Source: Tolypothrix campylonemoides VB511288
GTDB taxonomy: Bacteria > Cyanobacteriota > Cyanobacteriia > Cyanobacteriales > Nostocaceae
Direction of reading: 5' to 3'
Length of the DNA: 64,000 bases
NCBI GenBank assembly: GCA_000828075.3
Contig: JXCB02000002.1
Span: 1,366,248 to 1,430,247, forward strand
Below are positions 17,848 through 27,256 of this stretch, piece after piece. Under the pieces are notes generated by a model. The model was not told the origin of the DNA. It worked only from the letters and a program-made list of their open reading frames with translations, and did no database searches. Within the stretch, counting starts at the first letter, position 1. Each line of letters opens with the position of its first letter. Both the position numbers and the translations under genes were made by a program.

Positions 17848-19411
17848 GTGAGTTGATAGGAGAAGTTTCATAACGGCTATGTTGAGAGAATGGCAATCTA
17901 AAAGATTTCTGATAATAATTGCTTAAGGCGTAACCGTTATACTCCTCTTCTTTACCCAAAACCTGGGCTAATGCTCGCAAATTTAGCCGCTTGAGTAATT
18001 CAATAGTTATTGGTCGCTTATCACTCCAAAAAATCATTGATTCTAAAAACTCTTTGGCTGGCTGCGAATTTAGCAAAGTAGCAATAAAAGATGCCTCAAA
18101 TTTCGACCCGCATGATAAAAAGTAAACAGTATCGTCAAAAACAACAGGTTGTCCGTCAATCGGACCTACTTGCACAAAGTTAAGAGCTTTGTAAAAGCTT
18201 GATATAGCGACTTTCCAAGGTGCAAAAGTATATTCTCCGACGCCAAATATAGAGAATTCTGGACGATTCCGATAAATAGAACTGCTACGCTTTGACAAAT
18301 ACTCTCGATAATTCTGAAGATAGCCCCATATCTTGGGAGCATCAAGCTTTAAGTGTGTTGTATCCTCCCCAATGTACCGCTGAGTAACAAGAACATATTT
18401 TCTACAAGTAGATGTACGACTATTTCCAACATCTGAACTTTTCAAAAGCGGGTAAACCCAATCTCGTTCAAGAGAAAAAACATTACCATATCCGTTGCGG
18501 AATTTCTCACCTTCTTGTTCTAGTTCCATAACATTGGAACAGTCATGTTTCAAGCCTGAACGCCAAATATAAACTGAGTTAGTTTCTCGTAAAGTTTCTC
18601 GTAAATGAGACCAACGCTTATAATCTATGACATTGGAAACGAGTGTATTATCTTGGAAACCAATAACTTGTGATGGTTTTTGAGCAGACAAATCCTCGAA
18701 AATCTCGCAAGTATTTGATAAACTCCCATCTCCAATTAACAAAACAAAAAAACAGGCATCTACAGATGCATTAAAGTTCTTCAGCGTATCTATTCTATAA
18801 ATTTGAGCACGGATAACTTTTTGCTTAGACTGCCAAACATGAGTGAGAATTTTTCTGGCAACAGAAGTCTTACATAACATTGCAATTATGCCAGTGCGTT
18901 CTTTCAACCACTCTAAATGCTTTAGCAGCATCCATTCGGAAATATCAAAATTACTTTTGCCCGTTAACGCATCATATCCGCTTTTCCCTTGAAAATTCGA
19001 TTTTTGCGGTAAGTTAGAACTTTTTAATAAGCCTAGTTCAGAACTTGTTACCCAAGGTGGATTACCGAGAATTAGCAATGGTTCGGCTAAGGTGTTAATA
19101 ATGTCTGACCAATTTAAATTAAAAAAATCACCGTTAATAATCTCTATTGGTGCAGAATACTTTTCGGCTGCAACTTTTTCTTTGAGGTAGCTTAGATGTT
19201 CTGTACTAATATCAACACCGATAAATTTATTAACCTGTGAAAATACTTGACAAGCAGCCAATAAAAAGGCTCCACGACCACAAGTAGGCTCTAAAACTGA
19301 CCTTGGTGACACACCTAACCTATTAAGGACATTTGTCGCTTCTAAGGCTAGAGTTATTGGTGTCTGAAAATCCCCAAATTCCCATACATTCTTAGCTTTA
19401 TGTCGCACCAT
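17825..19411 (-). CDS. N6-adenine-type DNA methyltransferase
   Basis: This 528-aa protein has a class I SAM-binding domain: motif I VLEPTCGRGAFLLAA near residue 40 and the catalytic NPPW motif in LILGNPPWVTSSELG near residue 118. That marks amino-methyltransferases acting on adenine in DNA, of the Eco57I/TaqI kind. A C-terminal region of about 300 aa could be the target-recognition domain. It is too short for a fused type IIG enzyme, and no endonuclease gene is adjacent, so it looks like an orphan or a remnant of a restriction-modification system. It follows a truncated membrane gene by 6 bp. Confidence 0.85.
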   Translation of the reverse strand: MVRHKAKNVWEFGDFQTPITLALEATNVLNRLGVSPRSVLEPTCGRGAFLLAACQVFSQVNKFIGVDISTEHLSYLKEKVAAEKYSAPIEIINGDFFNLNWSDIINTLAEPLLILGNPPWVTSSELGLLKSSNLPQKSNFQGKSGYDALTGKSNFDISEWMLLKHLEWLKERTGIIAMLCKTSVARKILTHVWQSKQKVIRAQIYRIDTLKNFNASVDACFFVLLIGDGSLSNTCEIFEDLSAQKPSQVIGFQDNTLVSNVIDYKRWSHLRETLRETNSVYIWRSGLKHDCSNVMELEQEGEKFRNGYGNVFSLERDWVYPLLKSSDVGNSRTSTCRKYVLVTQRYIGEDTTHLKLDAPKIWGYLQNYREYLSKRSSSIYRNRPEFSIFGVGEYTFAPWKVAISSFYKALNFVQVGPIDGQPVVFDDTVYFLSCGSKFEASFIATLLNSQPAKEFLESMIFWSDKRPITIELLKRLNLRALAQVLGKEEEYNGYALSNYYQKSFRLPFSQHSRYETSPINSPKSPNSL

Positions 19412-19417
19412 TTCAGT

Positions 19418-20182
19418 TCATCGCACTCTAATAATACCGCTTACCTCGCCAGCTTGCTGTATAATACGACTATATTGAAGTCGCCATTGTAGAGCATTTG
19501 AGATTGTTAAATAACCCTGCTCTGGTGGCTTATTAAGTATCTCCTCAGCAATGTTATTTGCTTCAATTTCATCAACTGGTAGGTTGCGATCCATCATGAA
19601 GGCAGCAAGGTCGTCAGCATTTCCGTCATTTGTAAGAATGTTAAGTATACCACGAGTCATTTGATAGTCAGCAGTACGGCTTTTATCAACGAAAAAAAGG
19701 CTCACTAGCACCACCAAGGTAAAGGGATGGATAGAGCCAGAAATAAAGGGCGGTTGGAGGAGAATTTTATTATTGTCAGGATCTGGCTTGATCAGGTATT
19801 GAAAGGAACTGGCAACCACTCCAGCAACCCCTATACCTACACCAACTGCGCCAATATAGATTTGCAAATCGCGATCGCGTTTTTTGTCTTCCCGCTCACG
19901 CTCTTGTGCTTGTTCCTCTGCTTCAATTTCTACAATACCTCGAATAGTGTCAATCATTTGCTGGAATAGCCCTTGAGCCGGGGTAAGGAAGCGCAAGTCT
20001 ACTTCAATCTGATTTTGAAACTGCTTACAACTGAGGTTGAGGAAGTTCTGCAAAAACCCCAAGTTATCTTCTTCCAGGCTCAGTGCTTGAATCTTTTCCA
20101 GTCGGGAGCGATAGTTTTCTGTGTTGGTAGCGATCGCGCTGTGATGGTCTTGGATGTCGCGCAGTAACTTATTATATTGAAA
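19418..20182 (-). pseudogene. 5'-truncated membrane protein gene
   Basis: The coding frame stays open from 19418 to about 20182. It has good protein character up to LLRDIQDHHSAIATNTENYR but no start codon in that part, so the 5' end appears lost. A TTG at 20062 could give a 214-aa product. What remains has a helical region, an acidic/basic coiled coil (IEAEEQAQEREREDKKRDRD), two hydrophobic segments (IGAVGVGIGVAGVVASS and FTLVVLVSLFF) and a cytoplasmic C-terminal part. I do not know the family. It lies 6 bp upstream of the methyltransferase on the same strand. Confidence 0.65.
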
Positions 20183-20285
20183 TTACAGATATTTTGTATA
20201 AATTATTTGAAACCTACTGACTACCGTCCATCTTTTAGCCAGGAGTACCAACCAATTATGGCTGATATCCCAGCTACCTGTGCTA

Positions 20286-20345
20286 CCCCCTCACACTTGA
20301 TGCCAAGCCAAAAAAGCTTCTACTTCATCTGCGGTAGGTTAGGAG
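20286..20345 (-). pseudogene. Remnant of a PfkB sugar-kinase gene 3' end
   Basis: About 60 bp closely resembles the start of the region at 22115-22180, which encodes the last codons of the fructokinase gene; both share CTTCTACTTCATCTGCGGT. The orientation is the same. The rest of the kinase gene is absent, so this is a scrap left by duplication and deletion. Just beyond it lies a perfect palindrome (GGAGGCGATACG/CGTATCGCCTCC, 20342-20370). The rest of the 20183-20816 gap holds no gene I can support. Confidence 0.6.
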
Positions 20346-20816
20346 GCGATACGCTACGCGTATCGCCTCCGGCTTATCGCATTCTAACACCATTTCACTG
20401 TGTAGTTTTACCTAAAGTTTATAACCATGGTGCCGCACAAGCGCAAGCTCAACATGCGTTTCAACTCCTGTATTCGTTGCAGCGCCAAGAGAAGCAATGT
20501 ATTCTTCAGTCGATAAAACCAGCTAGCAATTCCTCTGGCTGGTCTTTATATATATGAAGATACGTTGAAGATATGGAGAGTTGCTTGAGAGATTCAAATG
20601 AGTTTTTGTACTTTATAAAGCAGAACAAGTTTTGCTTTTGTCTAGTCAGACCAAGCTGTTTGGAACTCAGGGTAGTCCTAAATAACTTCGCATCAACCCC
20701 AGTTCCTTTTCTTAAAGCATCTATTAACTAGCCTTATAGATTTAGGATGACCGATTCTAGACATCTAGGTTCGACAACACTGAGGTTATTAAGTTGAGGA
20801 GGTAGCAATAAAACTT

Positions 20817-21947
20817 ATGTCGCTCATTAATGATACTGTCCCAGATGACACCCTCGTTGGGACTTCTGATGCTGATAGCATTTTCGGCTCGAATGGCAAT
20901 GACTTCCTTAATGGTCTAGGGGGTAATGTAAGTTATAAGTTTACAAAGATTGCTGACACCAGTGGTCCTTTTAAATCTTTCACGAATTATCCTAGACCAG
21001 TAATTAACAATACGGGAACAGTTGCCTTTGCTGCTGAATTAGATGCAGGAGGTAACGGTATCTTCATTGGTAACGCTAAAGCAACGACTACGATCGCTGA
21101 CACCAACGGTCCTTTTTCTTTCGTCTACAGCGATTTCTCCTTCAACAACCAAGGAACGGTGGCTTTTGCTGCTAACGTAGACGAGGGTGGCATTGGTATC
21201 TTTGTCGGTAACGGTGAAGCCACTTCTACCATTGCTGACAGTACCGGCTCCTTTTCGTCTGTATTTTCTCCTTCTATCAACGATGAGGGAACGGTAGCTT
21301 TTCAGGCTCTTCTAGATACATCGGGCGAAAGCGTTTTCACTGGTAATGGTGAAGATATCACTCCTATTGTTGATACCAGCGACAACTTTGTTAGGTTTTC
21401 TAGTGCTGATATTAATACGGAAGGAACGGTACTTTATAGAACTTTAGAAGCTTCTAATGGTACGGATAATCTATCCACTTATAGCAACGGGGTAGTTACT
21501 ACCGTTGTTGATAATAGTGGACCTTTCAGCAGTTTCGGCACTCTCTCCTTAGATAACCCTTCGCTCAACGATGCAGGAACAGTAGCCTTTGGTGCTAGCT
21601 TAGATGGAGGAGGTAGTGGCATCTTCACCAAAAACGATAGCGTAATCACAACGATCGCTGATACCAGTGGTCCGTTTGCTCGTTTTAACTTCAATCCTTC
21701 TATTAATAACAATGGAGATGTCGCTTTTCTAGCTTCTCTAGACGGCGATATCCGTGGTGAAGGCATCTACACTGGATCAGATCCGACAGTGGATAAGGTT
21801 ATTGCCATCGGCGATTCTCTGTTTGGTTCGAGGGTGACAAACCTTGAGTTTTTTGGAGAAGGACTCAATGATGTTGGTCAAATTGCTTTCTTTGCTAGTT
21901 TGGCGAATGGCACTACAGGCATCTTTGTTGCTAATCCAGTCATATAA
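20817..21947 (+). CDS. DUF7453-like repeat protein with RTX-like N-terminus
   Basis: This 376-aa protein begins with an RTX-type stretch (LVGTSDADSIFGSNGNDFLNG), normally a Ca2+-binding motif of type I-secreted proteins. About six repeats of roughly 50 aa follow, each with TIADTSGPF, then SINN-GTVAFAA and GIF-GNG elements. This pattern fits the choice-of-anchor/DUF7453 beta-rich repeat family and suggests a propeller or solenoid. There is no Sec signal peptide; export through a type I system is an inference from the N-terminal motif. A strong GAGGAGGT site lies upstream of ATG 20817. Function is unknown. Confidence 0.8.
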   Translation: MSLINDTVPDDTLVGTSDADSIFGSNGNDFLNGLGGNVSYKFTKIADTSGPFKSFTNYPRPVINNTGTVAFAAELDAGGNGIFIGNAKATTTIADTNGPFSFVYSDFSFNNQGTVAFAANVDEGGIGIFVGNGEATSTIADSTGSFSSVFSPSINDEGTVAFQALLDTSGESVFTGNGEDITPIVDTSDNFVRFSSADINTEGTVLYRTLEASNGTDNLSTYSNGVVTTVVDNSGPFSSFGTLSLDNPSLNDAGTVAFGASLDGGGSGIFTKNDSVITTIADTSGPFARFNFNPSINNNGDVAFLASLDGDIRGEGIYTGSDPTVDKVIAIGDSLFGSRVTNLEFFGEGLNDVGQIAFFASLANGTTGIFVANPVI

Positions 21948-22127
21948 GCTAGTGCTTCCAGACAAAGTTAACTGACCGAAAATTTCAAAACCTCTGACTT
22001 TATTGGGTAAGGAGGCACAACACGTCGCTGTGTCCCCCTCCCCTTACTTTTGGAAGGATTTATTTCTTCCTTTAACACTCGAGTTTCTACATTGCTACTT
22101 GCACCTTACCTCTACTTGCGCTACTCC

Positions 22128-23105
22128 CTAAACTTGATGCGAAGCCAGAAATGCTTCTACTTCATCTGCGGTGGGTTGAGATGCGATCGCCCCTGCTTTC
22201 ATTGTCGTTAATGCCCCCGTTGCACTTGCATATGTGACGATTCTTCTGACTGTTTCTAAGTCGTTTAAGCTGTGAATACCATGAGTGAGGATCTGGTGGA
22301 TGAACCCAGCAACAAAGCTATCCCCCGCACCTGTTGTATCAACCACGGGTACGGCAAAAGCAGGTATTTTGCCTTCGTTTTCGCCAAGGCAATAGGCGCA
22401 ACCGTTTTCCCCATCTGTCACCAGTACGCCTTCTACAGAATCAAGGCGGTAAGTAATTGCCCCAGGGTCTGCGGTGTCAAATAGCCATTCGGCTTCTTCT
22501 TTTGAAAGTTTGAGAAAATCTACTTGCTTAAATAATTTTTGAATTTTTTGGGGAGCGATGTCAGGATTTGTCCAAAATACCGGACGCCAGTTGACATCCA
22601 ATAAAATTTTGATATCGTACTGTTCTGCTAGCTCAAGGGCACGGTGAACTGCTTGCCCACTTTCAGGATAAGCGAGTTCCAAAGTACCCAAAACCAGAAA
22701 ATCTGCTGCTTCAAATAACTTCACAGGTAATTTATCAGCCTTGAGGCGGGTATCTGCAAATTCTGTGGTGTCATGGTCTTTAAACCCAGCAAAAGTGCGA
22801 TCGCCCTCAAGGGAGCGCACAACATTCACTTGCCGTGTTGGTGCAGTACCATGACGCTGTACTCCAGTTGTATCCACACCAACTTTTTGTAATAGTTCTA
22901 CCAGTTCATTGCCTGGTGCATCCTCACCCAAGGTACCGATAAATCCTGCTGGTGTCCCCAGCTTCACCAAAGCACAAGCTACATTCGCTGGTGCTCCTCC
23001 AGGGTAGGCAGTCCATGACTCAACTTCTTCTAGCTTTAGCCCCAGTTGATCGGCTAAACGGTCAAACAAAACTTCACCCAGGCACAAAACACGGGGATTG
23101 CTCAT
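22128..23105 (-). CDS. PfkB-family carbohydrate kinase, probable fructokinase
   Basis: This 325-aa ribokinase-family enzyme has the N-terminal GGAPANVACALVKLG signature and the catalytic/anion-hole motif DTTGAGDSFVAGF near residue 250. The overall sequence is closest to bacterial fructokinases, which make fructose 6-phosphate from fructose released by sucrose breakdown. It is monocistronic here. A scrap of a paralogous 3' end lies at 20286-20345. Confidence 0.88.
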   Translation of the reverse strand: MSNPRVLCLGEVLFDRLADQLGLKLEEVESWTAYPGGAPANVACALVKLGTPAGFIGTLGEDAPGNELVELLQKVGVDTTGVQRHGTAPTRQVNVVRSLEGDRTFAGFKDHDTTEFADTRLKADKLPVKLFEAADFLVLGTLELAYPESGQAVHRALELAEQYDIKILLDVNWRPVFWTNPDIAPQKIQKLFKQVDFLKLSKEEAEWLFDTADPGAITYRLDSVEGVLVTDGENGCAYCLGENEGKIPAFAVPVVDTTGAGDSFVAGFIHQILTHGIHSLNDLETVRRIVTYASATGALTTMKAGAIASQPTADEVEAFLASHQV

Positions 23106-23553
23106 TGAATTTCAGATTTTGGATTAGGAATTGCCAGTATAAAACCTACAATAATTTATGCTACTTTGTCGGCAGTCGTTCATACAATTAAATAGCTATT
23201 TTTGTTTCTTAAATAAGCCGTGCATATTGCTCCTCACGGTTCATTTTGCATCAGTAATTTTTGGGCTTTTGTTTTTTATAAAAGTTTTATTTTATACTTA
23301 AAAACTGGTTTGTATTACCGCTTGGGAATGGGTATGAAGTATAAAGCTATGGGAATATTTTGAATTTGAAATCTTAATTCTTCTTTATCCAAAGGCAGTT
23401 ACACGCGCGGGGGAATGCCTCCCCTAACTCCCTAAACTGCACTTTTTCTAAAAAGAGTATTTATGCTTACATTTGAAACAACTACCCATAAAAGAATCTT
23501 CTAGAATGAGAAAGAGCGATTAAGTACATATACTAGGGAGGATAAAATAACTC

Positions 23554-23823
23554 ATGGCTGGTGGCGAGTCTCAGACCCCCGTTACTCTGTCAGACAGAGA
23601 ACTGCAAATTATCGACTTAGTGGCCGCTGGCTTAACTAACCAAGAAATTGCAGCTAAGCTGGAAATAAGCAAGCGTACAGTTGATAACCATATCAGCAAT
23701 ATTCTCACCAAGACCGGTACTGACAACCGGGTGGCTCTTGTCCGGTGGGCTTTGCATTGGGGCAAAGTCTGCTTGAATGATGTAAATTGCTGTCCTCTGC
23801 CTCTGCCTAAACAGAACGAATAG
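23554..23823 (+). CDS. pedR: PedR-like LuxR-type regulator
   Basis: This 89-aa protein is little more than a LuxR-type helix-turn-helix (LSDRELQIIDLVAAGLTNQE to RVALVRWALHWGK), followed by a short tail with three cysteines (VCLNDVNCCP). Size and layout match PedR (Ssl0564) of Synechocystis, a redox-responsive regulator whose C-terminal Cys receives electrons from thioredoxin and which controls genes according to photosynthetic electron flow. The name rests on this likeness. The GGGAGG site sits properly before ATG 23554. About 440 bp on either side show no other gene. Confidence 0.75.
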   Translation: MAGGESQTPVTLSDRELQIIDLVAAGLTNQEIAAKLEISKRTVDNHISNILTKTGTDNRVALVRWALHWGKVCLNDVNCCPLPLPKQNE

Positions 23824-24273
23824 ATGAATTGCTAGTATACTGCCAAGCTCATTTTGACTGGTAACTTATTGTTCTCCTCCTCACAACTTAGGTATTAAGT
23901 GTCAACCTATCAAAATTAAGCAACACAGAGTACTGGATTATGTCGTTCTGGATAAAGGTTGTTTTTCCTCAGATGATAAATAAGATATTTACTGTGGAAA
24001 TTATTTCAACCGTAGGCACAACGACACTAGCAGCGCGACAGAAAGCTTGACAGAAAGCGCTTTTTGGGTTCGCCCACAAAGCATAGAAGCCAAAGTTTCT
24101 CAGCTTTCAAGACGGAAAAACCTCGTTGCCGCTATGTGTCCTTATTAAAATTTTGCCTTTAGTAGACTGAAATAGGTTTAATAATCAACAAAATTTAGCA
24201 ACCATCCACAGGCTGAAACGCTACATTTAAAAGAAATCTCTATTGCTCCATCAGCTTAGGGAGCAGTGTTGCA

Positions 24274-24930
24274 ATGAATACTTCCGCTTTTGCTAAAGGT
24301 GGCTCGTCTCCCTTTGACTTTTTTAGTTTTGATTTTACAGCACCTCAGCCCACACAAGATGCGGATTTACTGAGGCATCTATCGTTTATTCCTGGATTAA
24401 AAGAAATTTTAATGGTGCGGCAGGTTCATGCGTTGGAACACGCCACAGTTTGGGTTTTGAGCGCATCAAAAAACTTCCAAGCTGGTACAAGAACCCCGAC
24501 GAGCAATTTTCAATTTGACAACGAACTCTTAGGGGGTTTGTCTACAGAGCGAGGATTTTATTTATATGGAGAGGTAAATATCAGCAATTTGCGGCGTGCG
24601 GTAACACTTGCTCGCCATCGCCTTACTAACGGAGAATGGGATTTAGCCGTGCATCCCCGTTGTGGGACAAATGCATCCGTAGGAATGCTGCTCACAGCTG
24701 GGCTAGCAGTGGGAATGCATCTGCTGCTACCGCGAGGACCAATTGAGCAATTGATAGGTTTGGGTTTGGCGGCGACAACAGCTGCTGAACTAGCTCCTGA
24801 CATTGGTGCTTTGGCGCAGCGTTACCTGACAACTTCAATTCCCTTCAATTTAGAAATTGAAAATATTACACGTACACGTGATGTTTGGGGACGACAGGCG
24901 TATTTTGTCGAGGTGCAATGGCGGGAATAA
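24274..24930 (+). CDS. DUF6391 family protein
   Basis: This 218-aa cyanobacterial protein carries the characteristic RQVHALEHATVWVLS segment near residue 50 and CGTNASVGMLL near residue 128. The second half has hydrophobic segments (LLTAGLAVGMHLLLP and IGLGLAATTAAELAP), so it may associate with a membrane. The His and Glu of HALEHA could bind metal, but no activity is known. A short G-rich octamer-type repeat follows the stop codon at 24934-24969. Confidence 0.75.
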   Translation: MNTSAFAKGGSSPFDFFSFDFTAPQPTQDADLLRHLSFIPGLKEILMVRQVHALEHATVWVLSASKNFQAGTRTPTSNFQFDNELLGGLSTERGFYLYGEVNISNLRRAVTLARHRLTNGEWDLAVHPRCGTNASVGMLLTAGLAVGMHLLLPRGPIEQLIGLGLAATTAAELAPDIGALAQRYLTTSIPFNLEIENITRTRDVWGRQAYFVEVQWRE

Positions 24931-25063
24931 AAGGAGTGAGAGAGGGAAAGAGTGAGGGAGGGAGGGAAACTTCTGTTCCTCACTCTCCTCATAGCTCGAT
25001 CTCCCCACTTTCCTACTTTGGGTTGTAAGATGATGGGCTGATGTGTTGAATACTCTCTTTTAT

Positions 25064-26092
25064 ATGTCTTTAGACCCTGATTTTGCCCCTAAACTGCGTG
25101 CTTCGGCTGACCGATTGTTCTCCCTGTTAGACAAATTCACCTCTGCACGGGTGCTAGTCATCGGAGATTTGACTCTAGACGAGTTTCTTACTGGTCAGGT
25201 GGAAAGAATTTCTCGCGAAGCACCAGTGTTAATTCTCCGCCATGAAACGACCAAGCAAGTGCCAGGAGGTGGGGCGAATGCGATTTACAACTTCGCCCAA
25301 CTTGGGGCAAACGTTTTAGCAGTAGGACTTTTGGGCAAAGATGAACAGGGAAGGGCGCTACGTGGTCTCCTGGAAGCTGCACAAATCAATACTGATGGTA
25401 TTTTTGTTGATCCCAATCGCCCGACAGTCACGAAAACGCGGATTTCTGGTCATTCGCGTCAATCAGTGACTCAGCAAATCGTTCGGGTAGACCGAAAGTC
25501 GGACGATTTGCCAGACTTGGATTTGCAAGTGCAGTTGTCTCAATATATTAAAGAACAAATTCATTCTGTAGATGCTGTGGTATGTTCTGATTACGGTGAT
25601 GGAACTCTGACTCAGCCTGTAATTTCGGCGGCGCTGTCTGCTTTCCGAACAATTGTGGACGCCCAAAAACATCTGGAACGGTATCAGGGGGCGACGTTAT
25701 TTACGCCAAATTTGCCAGAAGCAGAACTTGCTGTAGGTTATGCAATTACTGATGAGGCAACTTTAACTCAAGCAGGACAAGACTTGCTTTCCTTGACGCA
25801 GGCGCAGCATATTTTAATTACGCGTGGGGAACAAGGGATGAGTTTGTTTGATAGCAAGGGCGGTGAACATCACATCCCAGCTTTTAATCGGACTAAAGTG
25901 TTTGATGTGACTGGTGCTGGAGATACTGTGGTGGCGGCGTTAACTCTCTCGTTAACTGCTGGGGCGTCGCCATGGGAAGCGGCTATTTTGGGAAATTTGG
26001 CGGCTAGTATTGTTGTGCGCCAGTTTGGTACGACAACTACGACGCCTGAAGAAATGAGGGTGGCGTTGCAACGGTTGTTGGAGGATAGTTAA
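25064..26092 (+). CDS. D-glycero-beta-D-manno-heptose-7-phosphate kinase-like (HldE domain I)
   Basis: This 342-aa PfkB kinase has GGGANAIYNFAQLGA in the N-terminal half and DVTGAGDTVVAAL near the C-terminus. It resembles the kinase domain of HldE/RfaE, which phosphorylates heptose 7-phosphate on the way to ADP-heptose for lipopolysaccharide. The adenylyltransferase domain of fused HldE is absent, so a separate partner would be needed. I prefer ATG 25064 (MSLDPDFAPKL) to GTG 25043. Confidence 0.82.
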   Translation: MSLDPDFAPKLRASADRLFSLLDKFTSARVLVIGDLTLDEFLTGQVERISREAPVLILRHETTKQVPGGGANAIYNFAQLGANVLAVGLLGKDEQGRALRGLLEAAQINTDGIFVDPNRPTVTKTRISGHSRQSVTQQIVRVDRKSDDLPDLDLQVQLSQYIKEQIHSVDAVVCSDYGDGTLTQPVISAALSAFRTIVDAQKHLERYQGATLFTPNLPEAELAVGYAITDEATLTQAGQDLLSLTQAQHILITRGEQGMSLFDSKGGEHHIPAFNRTKVFDVTGAGDTVVAALTLSLTAGASPWEAAILGNLAASIVVRQFGTTTTTPEEMRVALQRLLEDS

Positions 26093-26165
26093 TGAACCAC
26101 AGAGGCGCAGAGGACGCAGAGGAAGAGAAAACAGAGGGAGTTTGAAAAGTCCTCGATTGAGCTAC

Positions 26166-26402
26166 TCAACATCCACCAATACGACCTCGGTATGGAGAAT
26201 CAAGATTAGGTTTGATAACGGGATATGCTCCCTCTATATAGAGATGATCAACGTCTCGATGAGCGATAGTCTGATTTTCTGTAGGTACGCGAATTGTATA
26301 GTCAGCATTTTCTAATCTTGGGTTGTGCTGGCGAAGAATCTGCTCAACGGAAATGTTTTTGAGAGATTCAGGGTCTACCGTGTGGAACTTTGGCTCATTC
26401 AT
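26166..26402 (-). CDS. Small hypothetical protein
   Basis: This 78-aa soluble protein starts with ATG and ends with a Gly-Gly-Cys. The sequence (VEQILRQHNPRLENADYTIRV visible in part) looks like a short folded domain, but I do not recognise a family. It stands alone between the heptose-kinase gene and the glycan cluster. Confidence 0.5.
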   Translation of the reverse strand: MNEPKFHTVDPESLKNISVEQILRQHNPRLENADYTIRVPTENQTIAHRDVDHLYIEGAYPVIKPNLDSPYRGRIGGC

Positions 26403-26483
26403 AGGAAAATTATAAATTGTGATGTGAGGTGCAATAACTAACTACAATTGTACACTCCACTTTTTCGGAAACGATTCACAATA

Positions 26484-26516
26484 AGATTCCCGACTTCTTA
26501 AAGAAGTCGGGAATCT
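26484..26516. repeat. 33-bp palindromic repeat, copy 1
   Basis: Arms AGATTCCCGACTTCTT and AAGAAGTCGGGAATCT flank one A. The same structure occurs at 38046-38078, with the T-A pair replaced by C-G on both arms. It lies just downstream of the methyltransferase gene at 26531. Confidence 0.9.
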
Positions 26517-26530
26517 GGCGCGATTTTCGC

Positions 26531-27256
26531 CTATGTAGCTGTTGCTAATGCTATTAGTGATATGCCAATAGGGAAAGACACTTTAGACTCAAATTCCAGT
26601 ACAGATTCTAAAATTTTTGTAGTCAGTGACTGCTGTTCTAGTTCGCCAATTGGGTAAGCTTTGCGTAACCAGCGACTATAAAGCAAGGCAACAGGAATAA
26701 GACTTGAGCCAAAGTAACGGCATTTCTTGACATTAAAGTCAAGAGATAATTTGTGAATTAATTCTTGCTTATGATAGCGCCGATAATGACCAAGCATTTC
26801 ATCGTGATAACCAAACAACCATTGTAGCGCTGGTACAGAAATACAGATTAATCCATTTGGTTTTAGTAGATACGAAAGCTTTTTTATCGCTGCTTGGTCG
26901 TCTTTGATATGTTCTAAAACATCGTTAGAAACGATAATATCGTATTTTTCCGGTGCCGTGTAGTCTTCAATTGTGGTATGATAAAGGTTGAGATTTTTAA
27001 TATCATTCTCTATTTTTAACTTTTGCGAAAGGTTGATAGCTTCAACGTCTACATCCAAAGCATCCACTTGCCAAGTTAAAGAACGTGATAGCAAAATGTT
27101 CATTTCTCCAGAACCACATCCTGCATTTAATACGCGCAGGTTTGGGGTTTTGGGTAGCCATTGCATGACAATTTTGTACTTGGTTAAAGTATAGCGATCG
27201 CTAGAACGCGCTAAATAATCAGCCAGTTTGTAATTTCTATCTTCTGAAGGTTTCAT
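26531..27256 (-). CDS. Class I SAM-dependent methyltransferase
   Basis: This 241-aa protein has SAM-binding motif I VLNAGCGSGEMNILLS, the acidic DALDVD, and motif IV IIVSNDVLEHIKDD. The C-terminal part contains hydrophobic stretches that may touch the membrane. It overlaps the start region of the upstream deacetylase gene by 20 bp and is last in the minus-strand glycan cluster, so a sugar, lipid or quinone-like acceptor is likely. The acceptor cannot be named. Confidence 0.85.
   Translation of the reverse strand: MKPSEDRNYKLADYLARSSDRYTLTKYKIVMQWLPKTPNLRVLNAGCGSGEMNILLSRSLTWQVDALDVDVEAINLSQKLKIENDIKNLNLYHTTIEDYTAPEKYDIIVSNDVLEHIKDDQAAIKKLSYLLKPNGLICISVPALQWLFGYHDEMLGHYRRYHKQELIHKLSLDFNVKKCRYFGSSLIPVALLYSRWLRKAYPIGELEQQSLTTKILESVLEFESKVSFPIGISLIALATAT

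Noticed and set aside
17825-19411. Methyltransferase considered as a fused type IIG restriction enzyme or BREX PglX
   Set aside because: At 528 aa it is too short, has no N-terminal nuclease motif, and no BREX genes are nearby.
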